64,000 bases of DNA from Buttiauxella massiliensis (GCF_902500225.1 NZ_LR722653.1:253909-317908); one strand, 5' to 3'. Counted from the stretch's first letter, positions 40,853 through 51,120 are shown. A program made the numbers and translations. Notes: generated by a model not told the origin, from the sequence alone.

Positions 40853-42022
40853 TTACTCTTTACGCCAGACGAGGCCGCCGCCAATCAATAATGCTACGCC
40901 GGCTACGTATAACGCAGGCTCAAGTTGCCCGGTAAGCGAAGTCGATAATGCTGACAGCATCGGCCCCACCAGTTGCCCCATGGCATAACCGGTAGTGAGT
41001 AATCCTGCCATGTAACGGGTATGCTTTGGCGCCAGTTCGCGTCCATATTGCAACGATAATTGCACCGCACATAAGAAGCCACCTCCCACCAGCAACGAAC
41101 CTAAAACCAGCCCGACCATACCGGGAATCATATCTGAGGCGAATACCCCAAGTGCTTGCAACCACAAAACCAGCGCCAGGCGTTGATAGCTTTGCAGCTT
41201 TTGACGCGCGGCAATGCCGAGCAAAATGCCGCACACTGCCGCTCCGCCAAATATCGGCCAGACGAACTGCGCAAACGCGCTACCAGGAAAGCGTGCGCTC
41301 GCCATCTGCGATAAAAATGTGGCGGGCAGAATATAACCAAACCCGGCCAGGCTATAGCTCCACACCAGGCGTTTGAGTTGTGGCGTTAACACCAGCGGCT
41401 CGGGTGCCGTTTCCGGGCGGTGCAACTCCCCTTTGCGTGGCAAATTTCGGGCGATTAACAGGATAAACAGCAGCGCCAGAGCGCCATAAACCAGCCAGGC
41501 ACTGCTTGCTGACAACCCGTAACTGTGGATTGCCACCGCCAACAACCCGCTGACAAATATTCCCGCCCCCGGCCCTGCGAACACCGCCGCACTTAACCCT
41601 GGCTTGCCTAAATGTGCCAGCTGCTCATTGCTCCAGGCGGCGATTAACACCATCGCCCAGCCGCTGGCACAACCAATCAGAAAACGAATTAATGCGTGCC
41701 ACAGTGCGGAATCTACGGTTGCTGAAAGCAGCGTTAACAGCACCGCCCCCCAGACGCCCGCCATTAATCGCAGCTCGACACGCCGGTGCGCCCGCATGGC
41801 ATCCCACGCGCCAACCAGATAGCCGAGGTAATTAATCGCTGCTACCAAACCCGCGCTGGTTAAGGTAAGTTGCCCTTCTGCTATCATCAACGGGACCTGC
41901 GGCGTAAACGCAAAACGGCCAATGCCCATTGCAACCACCAACACCAGAAACCCAGTCAACGCGATACGTGCCGCCACTATCACCCCAAATGTTGCGATTT
42001 CGTTGCCAGCATGATGCCGCAT
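40853..42022 (-). CDS. MFS transporter, YbfB/YjiJ family
   Basis: A 389-residue major facilitator with about 12 membrane segments. The opening VVAMGIGRFAFTPQVPLM is the hallmark of the YbfB/YjiJ family; the substrate is unknown. It lies between folE and yeiG, which are adjacent in E. coli, so it is an insertion relative to K-12. The start is uncertain: ATG at 42022 has no ribosome site, while GTG codons at 41983 and 41977 follow a GGGG. Confidence 0.8.
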   Translation of the reverse strand: MRHHAGNEIATFGVIVAARIALTGFLVLVVAMGIGRFAFTPQVPLMIAEGQLTLTSAGLVAAINYLGYLVGAWDAMRAHRRVELRLMAGVWGAVLLTLLSATVDSALWHALIRFLIGCASGWAMVLIAAWSNEQLAHLGKPGLSAAVFAGPGAGIFVSGLLAVAIHSYGLSASSAWLVYGALALLFILLIARNLPRKGELHRPETAPEPLVLTPQLKRLVWSYSLAGFGYILPATFLSQMASARFPGSAFAQFVWPIFGGAAVCGILLGIAARQKLQSYQRLALVLWLQALGVFASDMIPGMVGLVLGSLLVGGGFLCAVQLSLQYGRELAPKHTRYMAGLLTTGYAMGQLVGPMLSALSTSLTGQLEPALYVAGVALLIGGGLVWRKE

Positions 42023-42084
42023 GGCTAGACTGGGGTGAAGTGAAAGTTATTCATTGATATTGAATATATTTGAGGAACCTCTGG

Positions 42085-42915
42085 ATGGAACTGCTTGAAG
42101 AACACCGATGCTTTGAAGGCTGGCAGCAGCGCTGGCGCCATGATTCCGCGGTACTGAAATGCCCAATGACGTTCAGTATTTTTCTGCCAACGCCACGTAC
42201 GACTCCCCCACCGGTGCTCTATTGGCTCTCCGGTTTGACCTGTAATGACGAAAACTTCACCACCAAAGCGGGCGCGCAACGAGTCGCTTCTGAGCTGGGA
42301 ATTGTTTTGGTCATGCCTGACACCAGCCCGCGTGGCGAAAATGTGCCTAATAATGAAAGTTACGATCTCGGCCAGGGTGCAAGTTTTTACCTGAACGCCA
42401 CCGAACAGCCGTGGGCCGACCATTTCCGTATGTACGACTACATTAATGATGAGTTGCCAGCGTTGATTGCTGATAACTTCAGCATCAGTGAGAAAGCCTC
42501 TATTTTCGGGCACTCTATGGGCGGCCACGGTGCGCTTAGCATCGCGTTGAAAAACCCGGGCCGTTACTGCTCTGTTTCTGCTTTTGCGCCGATTGTGAAC
42601 CCAACCCGCGTGCCGTGGGGGCAAAAAGCCTTTAATGCTTATTTAGGTGCTGACGAAGGGAAATGGCGCGAGTGGGATAGCTGCTGGTTGCTGATGCAGG
42701 CCGATACTACCCATGCTATTCCTGTGCTTATCGATCAAGGTGATGCCGATCAGTTCCTAGCAGACCAGCTACAACCGGCACAATTCGCTGAGGTTGCCCG
42801 GCAAAAAAGCTGGCCGCTGACCCTGCGCGTGCAGCCGGGTTACGACCATAGCTATTACTTTATTGCTTCGTTTATAGAAGACCACCTGCGTTTTCATGCG
42901 GAGCATTTGGCGTAA
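42085..42915 (+). CDS. yeiG: YeiG, S-formylglutathione hydrolase
   Basis: Serine esterase that hydrolyses S-formylglutathione to formate and glutathione in formaldehyde detoxification. The 276-residue alpha/beta hydrolase has the nucleophile motif GHSMGGHG, the catalytic Asp in [15 protein letters not shown] and His in PGYDHSYYF. The ATG at 42085 follows GAGGA. It matches E. coli YeiG throughout. Confidence 0.94.
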   Translation: MELLEEHRCFEGWQQRWRHDSAVLKCPMTFSIFLPTPRTTPPPVLYWLSGLTCNDENFTTKAGAQRVASELGIVLVMPDTSPRGENVPNNESYDLGQGASFYLNATEQPWADHFRMYDYINDELPALIADNFSISEKASIFGHSMGGHGALSIALKNPGRYCSVSAFAPIVNPTRVPWGQKAFNAYLGADEGKWREWDSCWLLMQADTTHAIPVLIDQGDADQFLADQLQPAQFAEVARQKSWPLTLRVQPGYDHSYYFIASFIEDHLRFHAEHLA

Positions 42916-42921
42916 TTCATT

Positions 42922-43002
42922 GCCCTCACCCCGGCCCTCTCCCCCAGTAGAGGGAGAAAGCCGGATGTCCCCTCTCCCGTGGGAGAGGGCTAGGGTGAGG
43001 GC
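42922..43002. repeat. Dispersed palindromic repeat between yeiG and cirA
   Basis: Outer arms CCCTCACCCCGGCCCTCTCC and GGAGAGGGCTAGGGTGAGGG (near-complementary) flank a second AGAGGGAGAAA/CCTCTCCC unit. Arrays of this CCCTCACCC...GGGTGAGGG form are scattered through many enterobacterial genomes. It sits between convergent genes and may act as a terminator. Confidence 0.65.
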
Positions 43003-43021
43003 AAAAGGGCAAAAGCTCAAA

Positions 43022-44992
43022 TCAGAACGTGTAATCCACCGCCATAAAGTAACGACGGCCATCTTCGTTGTAACTGTAATCGTCACGACTCAGATCTTTA
43101 TCACCCAGGTTCATGACGCCCGCACGAAGTTTGATAGCTTTTGTCGCTTTCCATGCCGCTCCCGTGTTCCACACTACATAACCGCCAGGCGTTGGCGAGC
43201 CATCGGTTGTTGCGCGTTGCTCACCGGTGTAGTTTGCGGAAACATAGAATGACCAATCATCCAATGGCGCCCAATCCACCGTACCGTTCGCGGTATGGAA
43301 TGGTAGTGAGGCTAATGGTTTGTTGCCGCCACCGCTCAAATCTCGGCCATCGTTATAGGTGTAGTTCAGAGTGAGTTTCCACTGCTCGCTGAACGGCACT
43401 TTCAACTCAGTTTCAACACCACGAATACGCGCTTTGTTGACGTTGTAGTATTTGAAGATAGGGCGGCCCGCGCTGTCAAAACCAACAAAGTTTGGATATG
43501 ACGGTGCCTGGCTGATACTCGAAGTACGATTGATATCAATCATATCGTCGAGGTTGTTCTGGAAGGTAGTGATGCTGCCTGAAACCCCGTCCAGCAACCC
43601 TTCATCACCCGCGTAGTACAAACCTAACTCGAAGCTTTCGCTGGTTTCAGGTTTCAGATCTGGGCTGCCGACAATCTTACAAGAGCCGCGACAAGAGTTG
43701 CTGGTCCAGTCCGGGCTAAGTTGCAGTAACGATGGCGCTTTAAATGCCGTCGCCCAGCCACCTTTCATGGTGATGGTATCTGTCGCGCTGTACACGAGGT
43801 ATGCGCGTGGGCTCCAGTGGTCGCCGTAGGTTTCGTGGTCGTCCATACGCACGCCGGTAGTCAGCGCCAGCGGTTCAAAAATCCGCCACTCATCTTCTAA
43901 GAACAGTGCGTACTGGCTGGCAGACGTTTCGGAACTGTTGCCGCCAGTGAGGTTTACCGGGTCTGACAGCTTATCGTGTCGCCATTCCCCACCGAAGGTC
44001 AGTAACTGGTTAATTTCGCCCAATGGCAGAACCAGTTTGCCGTCCAGGCTGTTATTGCGCGAGGTGATTGGCGAGCTATTGCCTGGATTGAGGTTATCAA
44101 TCTTATCGCCATAAAAACGCAGTTCGGTATTGCCGTAATCCCAACGTCCATTGTGAGAAATGGAGTAATCCTGGCGCTCCATGCGGTTTTTATTCAGCGA
44201 GTCCGAATCACGGTCCTGGCGGTCAAAACCATAACCAAAGCTCATGTCCTGATTTTCTGTTGGCGTCAGGGCAAATTCAGCGCTGCCGCTACGGGTTGTA
44301 AAACCTTCAATACGCGGCGTTTCACCTGTTGCGCTGGTGCTGGAAGCCTCTTGTTTATCTTTCTCACGCTTGCCGAGGTTGCCGTAAACTTTCACCCCAA
44401 GCAAGTCGTCGATAATGGGGCCACTGGCAAAGAAATTGCTGTTATAGGAATCACCGCGATCGCGTTTTTCCTGAATGGTGGTATCCGCCGTTACGGTGCC
44501 ATGCCAGGCTTTGCCAACTTTGCGCGTAATAATATTCACCACACCACCCAACGCATCCGAACCGTAGAGCGAAGACATAGGCCCGCGCACCACTTCGATA
44601 CGCTCGATGGCATCAACCGGAATCCAGTTAAGGTCAAAATCATTGTGGCGGAATACCGCATTGCGCGAGTTCACCCGCTTGCCATCCACCAGAATCAGCG
44701 TGTAGCTGCTACTCAGGCCACGAATACTGACGCCCTGGCGGTTATCCCCTTCATTGGTGAGCTGCACACCAGGAACTTCCTGCAACACATCTTTCAGGTT
44801 CTGGATCGGTTTCTTTTTCAGATCTTCTTGAGTGATAACGCTAATACTGGCAGGGGCATCTTTGAGATTTTGCTCGGTAGCAGAAGCAGTAACAACCATA
44901 GTGTCTTCACGTTCTTCGGCAAAAACCGGAAACGCAGCACTGATTATCGACGCACAAAGTCCTCCCCGGACGATGGGATTCAACCTTAACAT
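43022..44992 (-). CDS. cirA: CirA, catecholate siderophore receptor
   Basis: Outer-membrane TonB-dependent receptor for linear catecholates and related siderophores, and colicin I receptor in E. coli. The 656-residue protein has a signal peptide (1-25), a TonB box (DTMVVTAS), the plug domain ([28 protein letters not shown]) and a 22-strand barrel ending in YTF. The ATG at 44992 has GGAG six bases upstream. A Fur box lies upstream, consistent with iron control. Confidence 0.95.
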   Translation of the reverse strand: MLRLNPIVRGGLCASIISAAFPVFAEEREDTMVVTASATEQNLKDAPASISVITQEDLKKKPIQNLKDVLQEVPGVQLTNEGDNRQGVSIRGLSSSYTLILVDGKRVNSRNAVFRHNDFDLNWIPVDAIERIEVVRGPMSSLYGSDALGGVVNIITRKVGKAWHGTVTADTTIQEKRDRGDSYNSNFFASGPIIDDLLGVKVYGNLGKREKDKQEASSTSATGETPRIEGFTTRSGSAEFALTPTENQDMSFGYGFDRQDRDSDSLNKNRMERQDYSISHNGRWDYGNTELRFYGDKIDNLNPGNSSPITSRNNSLDGKLVLPLGEINQLLTFGGEWRHDKLSDPVNLTGGNSSETSASQYALFLEDEWRIFEPLALTTGVRMDDHETYGDHWSPRAYLVYSATDTITMKGGWATAFKAPSLLQLSPDWTSNSCRGSCKIVGSPDLKPETSESFELGLYYAGDEGLLDGVSGSITTFQNNLDDMIDINRTSSISQAPSYPNFVGFDSAGRPIFKYYNVNKARIRGVETELKVPFSEQWKLTLNYTYNDGRDLSGGGNKPLASLPFHTANGTVDWAPLDDWSFYVSANYTGEQRATTDGSPTPGGYVVWNTGAAWKATKAIKLRAGVMNLGDKDLSRDDYSYNEDGRRYFMAVDYTF

Positions 44993-45138
44993 TCCTTTCT
45001 CCATGAGGTGAATGGCAAACTAAACGATGGATTGCGCTCACATTCCTTAATGCGTTGCTGGCTACTTTGGCAAACAACTGCGCGCGGTACTCTCCGACAT
45101 CCAGCCGAGGTAAAGCGTGGCGATACCATAAATTAAAC

Positions 45139-45157
45139 GAGAATGGTTATCAATCAA
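45139..45157. promoter_or_regulatory. Fur box upstream of cirA
   Basis: GAGAATGGTTATCAATCAA matches the 19-base Fur consensus at about 12 positions, 147 bases before cirA, as expected for an iron-repressed receptor gene. Confidence 0.5.
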
Positions 45158-45217
45158 ATTGTTAAGGTTTGTAATGTATCGAAAGGGGATAATGCGGAGG
45201 GCTAATGTGAGAGTGGA

Positions 45218-45244
45218 TAAAAAGGGCGCGATAATCGCGCCCTT
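45218..45244 (-). terminator. lysP terminator
   Basis: Arms AAGGGCGCG and CGCGCCCTT; on the minus strand a TTTT tail follows. Confidence 0.7.
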
Positions 45245-45249
45245 CAGAG

Positions 45250-46719
45250 TTACTTTTTAAAGGTTTCCGGGAATGTCATTTCGCTATATTTCACGAAACG
45301 AGTACCTCTCGTAATCTTATAGCCCCACCAGATTGCCAGGAACAGCGGGATACCAATATAGGTAGCCGTTACGCCTGCCCAATCGATTTTATCGGCAAGG
45401 AACGCTTCGTAGTTCTGGCCAAGCGTAATAATCAGACACAGCACGAAGGCAAAGATTGGCCCCAGCGGGAAGAAGCCAGAAACATATGGCAAATCTTTAA
45501 GATCAAGCCCTTGCTTCACATAACCACGACGGAAACGGTAGTGGCTAATCGCAATACCCAACCAGGCGATAAAGCCGGTCATGCCTGATGTGTTCAAAAG
45601 CCACAGGTAAACTGTCTGGTTACCGAACATAGAAGTCAGGAAGCACAGACCCGCTACAACAGTGGTTGCGTACAGCGCGTTACGTGGCACACCGCCACGG
45701 GAGAGCTTAGAGAAAATACGTGGTGCTTTGCCGTCGCAAGCCAGGGTGTACAGCATACGCGTTGAAGCATACATCCCTGAGTTACCTGCAGACAGTACCG
45801 CAGTCAGAATAACGGCGTTCATTACCGCTGCTGCAGACAGCAGGCCAGCATGCTCGAAAACCAGTGTGAACGGGCTAACACCGATATCTTTAACATCGTT
45901 ACGCAGCAGGCTCGGATCGGTATAAGGAATGATCAGGCTGATAATCAGAATCGCGAACACATAGAACAGCAGGATACGCCAGAACACCTGACGCACAGCG
46001 CGTGGAATGTTCTTGCCTGGGTCTTCAGATTCGCCCGCAGCCACACCGATAAGCTCAGTCCCCTGGAACGAGAAGCCGACTATCATCGCGACACCAATCA
46101 TCGCGGAGAAGCCACCAGCAAACGGTGCATCACCAATTGCCCAGTTGCTCCAGCCAGCAGGTTGCGCACCTTTAAAGATGCCGAGGATCATCATCACACC
46201 GACAATGATAAAGATGACAACGGTGACAACTTTAATCAGTGAGAACCAGTATTCTGCTTCACCAAAGCCTTTTACGGAGATGTAGTTCAGCAAGAACATG
46301 ATGCCGAGGAACAGTGCACTCCAGATCCAGCCCGGGGTATCAGGGAACCAGTAGTTCATCACCAGTTGTGATGCGACCAGGTCAACAGCGATAGTTACCG
46401 CCCAGTTGTACCAGTAGTTCCAGCCCAGTGCGAAACCGAAGCCTTCTTCAACGTATTGTTGCCCGTAGGTGGCAAAAGAGCCCGAAACCGGCATATATGC
46501 CGCAAGTTCACCCAGGCTTGTCATCAGGAAGTACACCATCAGACCAATCAGCATATAGGAGAGCAACGCGCCGCCAGGGCCCGCTTGAGAAATGGTTGCA
46601 CCAGAGGCAACAAATAGCCCAGTACCGATGGAACCGCCGATGGCGATCATCGTTAAGTGGCGCGCTTTTAACTCACGGCGTAAGCCAGGCGCTTGTGTTG
46701 TTTTATCTTGAGAAACCAT
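45250..46719 (-). CDS. lysP: LysP, lysine permease
   Basis: Proton-coupled lysine importer of the amino acid-polyamine-cation family; in E. coli it also inhibits the regulator CadC. The 489-residue protein has 12 membrane segments and the family signature GGSIGTGLFVASGATISQAGPGGALLSY. Length and sequence match E. coli LysP. The ATG at 46719 is set by this match; the ribosome site is weak. Confidence 0.95.
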   Translation of the reverse strand: MVSQDKTTQAPGLRRELKARHLTMIAIGGSIGTGLFVASGATISQAGPGGALLSYMLIGLMVYFLMTSLGELAAYMPVSGSFATYGQQYVEEGFGFALGWNYWYNWAVTIAVDLVASQLVMNYWFPDTPGWIWSALFLGIMFLLNYISVKGFGEAEYWFSLIKVVTVVIFIIVGVMMILGIFKGAQPAGWSNWAIGDAPFAGGFSAMIGVAMIVGFSFQGTELIGVAAGESEDPGKNIPRAVRQVFWRILLFYVFAILIISLIIPYTDPSLLRNDVKDIGVSPFTLVFEHAGLLSAAAVMNAVILTAVLSAGNSGMYASTRMLYTLACDGKAPRIFSKLSRGGVPRNALYATTVVAGLCFLTSMFGNQTVYLWLLNTSGMTGFIAWLGIAISHYRFRRGYVKQGLDLKDLPYVSGFFPLGPIFAFVLCLIITLGQNYEAFLADKIDWAGVTATYIGIPLFLAIWWGYKITRGTRFVKYSEMTFPETFKK

Positions 46720-46926
46720 AGAAAATTGCGGTCCGTCCAAAAAATGAGGCGAGATTGTAGCAAACCAGAGTGAGACTTATAGTAGAAATACGCTGTTATA
46801 AGAGAGCTTCATAATCGGCGGCGGATTATAAGTAACGCACTTATACCAATGAGTCGGTGAGAGGTTTTTTTCGACATTTGAATGAAATGCGGGAATCCCT
46901 TCCCCTGCAGGTAATAGAAGTTACTG

Positions 46927-48036
46927 CTATTTAAAATCGACCTTCATTAATTCGGGGATAGTGACATCACGTGTCGTTTCAACGCAGCGGTTGATGTAAT
47001 CGACAAAACGCGGCGGCGGTGACATACCTAAATCCAACAGTTTCTTATTCGAGAAACGCACATTCAGCCTAGAAAATTCACCATATAAACGCATTGCTCT
47101 TAGCATCAGTCTTTCATTACAGGGGCCGTAAATAGTTTTGAAATCTCTGCGTTCTTTTACCAACTCGCTGTAATCAACTTGCTGATAAGTAGAATAAATA
47201 GGTTTTTGATTGAGTGCCGCGGCCATCGCTTTATCTATTTCGACAAACTGCGTGCTACCTGTGTCACCCGCTGATATGTGATAAACCTTTTCGCTTAGCT
47301 TTGAGCGTTTTGTTAATAACAAAAGTGCCTCAGCACAGTAATCCACAGGAATAACATCGATTTTATCTTCCATTGAACACATGAACTTCCCAAGCATCAG
47401 CGCCATGCGGAATACCCAGAAAATGCTGCTGGATGGACGGCAACCTTCTTCACTGTGCCCTACCACAATTGAAGGGCGAGCAATAACTAAAGGCAGTTTC
47501 GGGCAATGTTCTACCATCAATTGTTCAATGGTGGATTTAGACCACGTATATTGAACCAAATGCTCTTCTTCAGGCTTGCGCGCCATGCTTTCTGTTACCA
47601 GCGTCCCCGCATCCGGTACACATGACATCGCGGTTCCCACATGTACAAAACGGACCAAACCCGACACATCCGCCATCCGTTTGACGAATTTAAGCGTACC
47701 TTCAACGTTCACTTTCCAGATCAGCGCATTATCGCCAAATGAAGCGACAGCAGCGGAGTTGATCACGTGGGTTACAAAAGAGAGCCTGGCATCATCCAAA
47801 AAATCTTCTGAAGCAGCTAAATCACCGAGTAATATGTTTTCTTCATTAATTTTATTAAGTAAGGCTTCACTGCATCCAAACTTAGCAAGGTTATTCCTGA
47901 CCCTAACGACACCTTCTTTAGGCGAGTTCGCCCTAACTAATAACAAGTATGAGTTAATTGAAGAATCAGAAAGCGCGCGAGCTAATACAGCACCACCCAG
48001 AAAACCTGTGGCTCCGGTAATCAATAAGTTGCTCAT
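46927..48036 (-). CDS. Extended SDR, fatty acyl-CoA/thioester reductase-like
   Basis: A 369-residue NAD(P)-binding protein of the 'male sterility'/thioester-reductase group (NAD_binding_4). The Rossmann motif GATGFLGG is at 8-15 and the catalytic YTWSK near residue 163; a C-terminal extension (from about 260) would hold the substrate. Relatives reduce acyl-CoA or acyl-carrier thioesters to aldehydes, but no carrier protein or ligase is nearby. It sits between lysP and yeiE, adjacent in K-12, and is clearly more A+T-rich than its neighbours, suggesting acquisition. The substrate is unknown. Confidence 0.75.
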   Translation of the reverse strand: MSNLLITGATGFLGGAVLARALSDSSINSYLLLVRANSPKEGVVRVRNNLAKFGCSEALLNKINEENILLGDLAASEDFLDDARLSFVTHVINSAAVASFGDNALIWKVNVEGTLKFVKRMADVSGLVRFVHVGTAMSCVPDAGTLVTESMARKPEEEHLVQYTWSKSTIEQLMVEHCPKLPLVIARPSIVVGHSEEGCRPSSSIFWVFRMALMLGKFMCSMEDKIDVIPVDYCAEALLLLTKRSKLSEKVYHISAGDTGSTQFVEIDKAMAAALNQKPIYSTYQQVDYSELVKERRDFKTIYGPCNERLMLRAMRLYGEFSRLNVRFSNKKLLDLGMSPPPRFVDYINRCVETTRDVTIPELMKVDFK

Positions 48037-48275
48037 TTTAGAAACTCTGGATTTAAAAACGCCATACTAAGTGGCGATTTATAAACAGCACATAAATAAA
48101 AACAATAACAAAAAGCAGGGTTGAATTTTATTTGTAACTTACTGTATTCATGATTAATTTATAAAATCACAAATTAACTCCGTTTAAATACGGTATATTG
48201 ATTTTATAATTTATTAATGTCTTGCGAGACCAAGCAGGCAACTTTAAATTAACAACAATTGTATAATTTATTTTA

Positions 48276-48761
48276 TTAAAAAATGAGTTTATATATGTAA
48301 CCACTAGAAATCATAGCCAAAAGAGTGCCAGTCAAAATAATTAGCATGGTTGGTAGTACACGTGGCTGCGCAAACCAAAATGAATTCAGCCCCTTTTTAA
48401 TCCGCATAGACTGCACCGATTCAACACAACCCATGCAGAAAAAGGTGGAGCTGATTAGCGTCAACCAAGGGCTGATATCAAGCCCTTTCCAGGCAAAATA
48501 GGCATTAGAAAAGTGAAACTTTGCCAGCAAACAGGCTGAACAAAATCGAGGAAAGTAACGCCTCCCAATCAATAAAATTGTCGTGCCTACTGCGGCCCCC
48601 AACATCACCCACTGCATTGCAATACCGTGTAATGTAACGATATCAAGCAGTAAAAATCCCGTGCCAACAACGATGGTTAAAATTGCGGCACAGTTTGCAC
48701 AAAGTCGATAAAGGTTCAGGTTGTCGGTATAGCGATCGGGTGCAGTTTCTTTTACATCCAT
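48276..48761 (-). CDS. Membrane protein with three CxxC motifs, unknown function
   Basis: I do not recognise this gene. The 161-residue product has three or four hydrophobic segments (about 24-43, 47-66, perhaps 97-115, 135-157) and three CxxC pairs: Cys21/24 (CANC), Cys74/77 (CSAC) and Cys109/112 (CMGC), all next to membrane segments. This suggests a redox or metal-binding role; resemblance to VKOR-type proteins is only general. The ATG at 48761 has a weak ribosome site; an in-frame TTG at 48827 would add 22 residues. It shares orientation and A+T bias with the SDR gene, with a 239-base A+T-rich gap between them. Confidence 0.6.
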   Translation of the reverse strand: MDVKETAPDRYTDNLNLYRLCANCAAILTIVVGTGFLLLDIVTLHGIAMQWVMLGAAVGTTILLIGRRYFPRFCSACLLAKFHFSNAYFAWKGLDISPWLTLISSTFFCMGCVESVQSMRIKKGLNSFWFAQPRVLPTMLIILTGTLLAMISSGYIYKLIF

Positions 48762-48897
48762 TGATTCATAATCTCTGACGTTTACAAGGCTGGTAACAGC
48801 CTGTTTGCTGCGCAGCAGGATACCCAAAACAGCAAAGTCTTAATTGATTTTAAACAAGGCCGCCCTGTAAACAACACCACTAAATCAAGCTATTCTG

Positions 48898-49764
48898 CTA
48901 CTCATCGCAATATTTCAAAAAACGCTGTAAGGCATTAGAAATATGTTTCTGTCGATGGTGAATCCGATACAAGGTACGCACCAGGCGTGGCAATGGTACT
49001 GGCACTTCCACCAGCGAGCCTGTTTCCAGTTGTTCCGCAATCACCCTTCTCGACAGGCAACTGATGCCAAGACCATGGCGCACCGCATGTTTAATGGCTT
49101 CCGAATTTCCCAATTCCATACCGAGATGAAATTGTGGCAGATGAGAAAGTAGCAAGTAATCGACAATTTCACGTGTACCAGAACCTTTTTCGCGCAGGAT
49201 CCACTGCTGCTGTGCAAGACTTTCCAGAGTAACCGGCTGCTGCAATAAAGGTGCGCTTGGTGGCGCAAATACGACGAGCTCATCTTCCAGCCAGGGCTCG
49301 GTCACCAATTCGGTCATATGGCTCGGCCCTTCAATCAGACCAATATCAACCCGGAAGTCGGCAACTGCGTTAATCACATCCTGACTGTTGCCAACGCTCA
49401 TTTCCAGCGGGAGATTTGGAAAGTCGCGGCGATAATGAGCAATCATTTCCGGCAGAATATAATTGCCTATCGTGCTGCTGGCATAAACGCGAATGGCACC
49501 GTTATCCTCTTTAAACAGTTGTTCGACTTCTATTGCCTGCTCGAGCAAACCCACCACGCGCGGATACAGCAAACGGCCATGTTCATTGACAACCAGGCGT
49601 TTGCCTACCCTATCGAACAATTGCACGCCTAACTGCCCTTCGAGATCGGACAGCGCTGCACTGACCGCAGACTGAGACAACGCCAGCATTTGCGAAGCCT
49701 GAGTAGTAGAGCCGCTTTTGAGGACTTCAGCGAAGACTTCAAGTTGCCGCAGTGTGATATGCAT
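48898..49764 (-). CDS. yeiE: YeiE, LysR-type regulator
   Basis: A 288-residue LysR-family regulator with an N-terminal winged HTH ([38 protein letters not shown]) and a two-lobed effector domain. It matches E. coli YeiE; homologues are reported to sense sulfite or to affect iron uptake. The ATG at 49764 is chosen over a GTG three codons upstream. It is divergent from yeiH, the classical LysR target position, with an ERIC element between. Confidence 0.93.
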   Translation of the reverse strand: MHITLRQLEVFAEVLKSGSTTQASQMLALSQSAVSAALSDLEGQLGVQLFDRVGKRLVVNEHGRLLYPRVVGLLEQAIEVEQLFKEDNGAIRVYASSTIGNYILPEMIAHYRRDFPNLPLEMSVGNSQDVINAVADFRVDIGLIEGPSHMTELVTEPWLEDELVVFAPPSAPLLQQPVTLESLAQQQWILREKGSGTREIVDYLLLSHLPQFHLGMELGNSEAIKHAVRHGLGISCLSRRVIAEQLETGSLVEVPVPLPRLVRTLYRIHHRQKHISNALQRFLKYCDE

Positions 49765-49854
49765 AGTGGACACGCCTTAACACTTATTCAGATTGATTAT
49801 AAATATATAATCAATTTTATTTTTAAGCCACCAGGACTTACTCTTTTGTCAATA

Positions 49855-49979
49855 AAGCCAAAATAATTCGAGTTGTAGGAAGGCGGCAAGCGCGAGAACC
49901 CCGATGAGCTTACGCCGGTAAGTGATTCGGGTGAGCGCGTGCAGCCAACGCACCTACAGCTTGAAGTATGACGGCTACA
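49855..49979. repeat. ERIC element (yeiE/yeiH)
   Basis: A second copy with AATAATTCGAGTTG, GGAAGGCGGCAAG, GATGAGCTTAC, GTAAGTGATTCGGGTGAG, GCAGCCAACG and CTTGAAGTATGACGG in order. It ends about 14 bases before the yeiH ATG, so it is transcribed as part of the yeiH leader if the promoter lies upstream. Confidence 0.9.
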
Positions 49980-49993
49980 CAAAGGAGAAGGTT

Positions 49994-51043
49994 ATGGCTA
50001 CGTTATCAATTCCCACTCATCGACATACATTGTGGCATTTCCTGCCAGGACTGCTGCTTGCAGGTGCAATTACTGCACTTGCGCTTTGGTTGGGGAATAT
50101 TCCCTCCGTGGCAGGTCTCGGACTCGGTGCATTAACGCTCGCGATTCTGTGCGGGATGGTGATTGGCAACACGCTTTACCCGAAAATCTGGCAACACTGT
50201 GATGGCGGTGTACTGTTTGCCAAGCAACATCTGTTGCGTCTTGGGATCATTTTATATGGTTTTCGACTGACTTTTTCGCAGATTGCGGATGTCGGCGCCA
50301 GCGGCGTCATTATTGATGTTCTGACATTAACCAGCACCTTCGCCCTCGCCTGCTGGCTGGGTCAGAAAGTGTTTGGCCTGGATAAACAAACCAGTTGGTT
50401 AATTGGTGCCGGTAGCAGTATTTGCGGTGCTGCGGCGATTCTGGCAACCGAGCCGGTTGTGAAAGCCGAAGCCAGCAAAGTAACCGTAGCGGTCGCAACG
50501 GTGGTGATTTTTGGTACGCTTGCGATCTTCATTTATCCAATGATTTATCCATATGTCACACAATGGTTCACACCGGAAGCCTTTGGTATCTACACCGGTT
50601 CAACCATGCATGAAGTTGCACAAGTAGTGGCTGCGGGGCATGCAATCAGCCCTGAAACTGAAAACGCGGCGGTCATTGCGAAAATGCTGCGCGTAATGAT
50701 GCTGGCTCCATTCCTGATTTTCCTGGCAGCTCGCGTCAAACAACTGGCTCCGTTGGGCCAGGCGCAGAAAAGCAAAATCACCATTCCATGGTTTGCGGTG
50801 CTGTTTATTGTGGTTGCGATGTTTAACTCACTGCACTTACTGCCAGCCTGGGCGGTCAATGCATTGATAACACTGGATACTTTCTTGCTAGCAATGGCGA
50901 TGGCGGCTCTGGGTTTAACCACTCACTTTAGCGCGCTGAAAAAAGCCGGTGTACGCCCGCTGCTGATGGCTCTGGTGCTATTTATCTGGCTGATCGTTGG
51001 CGGTGGCGCAATTAACCTTGGTATCCATCACCTGATGGCATAA
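49994..51043 (+). CDS. yeiH: YeiH, UPF0324 inner-membrane protein
   Basis: A 349-residue polytopic membrane protein with about 10 segments, same length as E. coli YeiH; family PF03601, often called a putative sulfate exporter. Conserved blocks include LRLGIILYGFRLTFSQIADVG, GAGSSICGAAAILATEPVV and GSTMHEVAQVVAAGHAI. A strong AAAGGAGAAGG ribosome site fixes the ATG at 49994. It is probably controlled by divergent YeiE. Confidence 0.93.
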   Translation: MATLSIPTHRHTLWHFLPGLLLAGAITALALWLGNIPSVAGLGLGALTLAILCGMVIGNTLYPKIWQHCDGGVLFAKQHLLRLGIILYGFRLTFSQIADVGASGVIIDVLTLTSTFALACWLGQKVFGLDKQTSWLIGAGSSICGAAAILATEPVVKAEASKVTVAVATVVIFGTLAIFIYPMIYPYVTQWFTPEAFGIYTGSTMHEVAQVVAAGHAISPETENAAVIAKMLRVMMLAPFLIFLAARVKQLAPLGQAQKSKITIPWFAVLFIVVAMFNSLHLLPAWAVNALITLDTFLLAMAMAALGLTTHFSALKKAGVRPLLMALVLFIWLIVGGGAINLGIHHLMA

Positions 51044-51066
51044 AGAGGTACGGAAAATTCCTGTCT

Positions 51067-51105
51067 AACCCGCTATCATTGTCCGTTTCCCGATAGCGGG
51101 TTTTG
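51067..51105 (+). terminator. yeiH terminator
   Basis: Arms AACCCGCTATC and GATAGCGGGTT with a 14-base loop, followed by TTT. It ends 15 bases before nfo, leaving little room for a separate nfo promoter downstream of it. Confidence 0.6.
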
Positions 51106-51120
51106 ACAGGAGTAAGAATG

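Noticed and set aside
44153-44989. Open frame of 278 codons opposite cirA
   Set aside because: It lies entirely antisense to the cirA plug and barrel coding region and shows no domain; it is a shadow.
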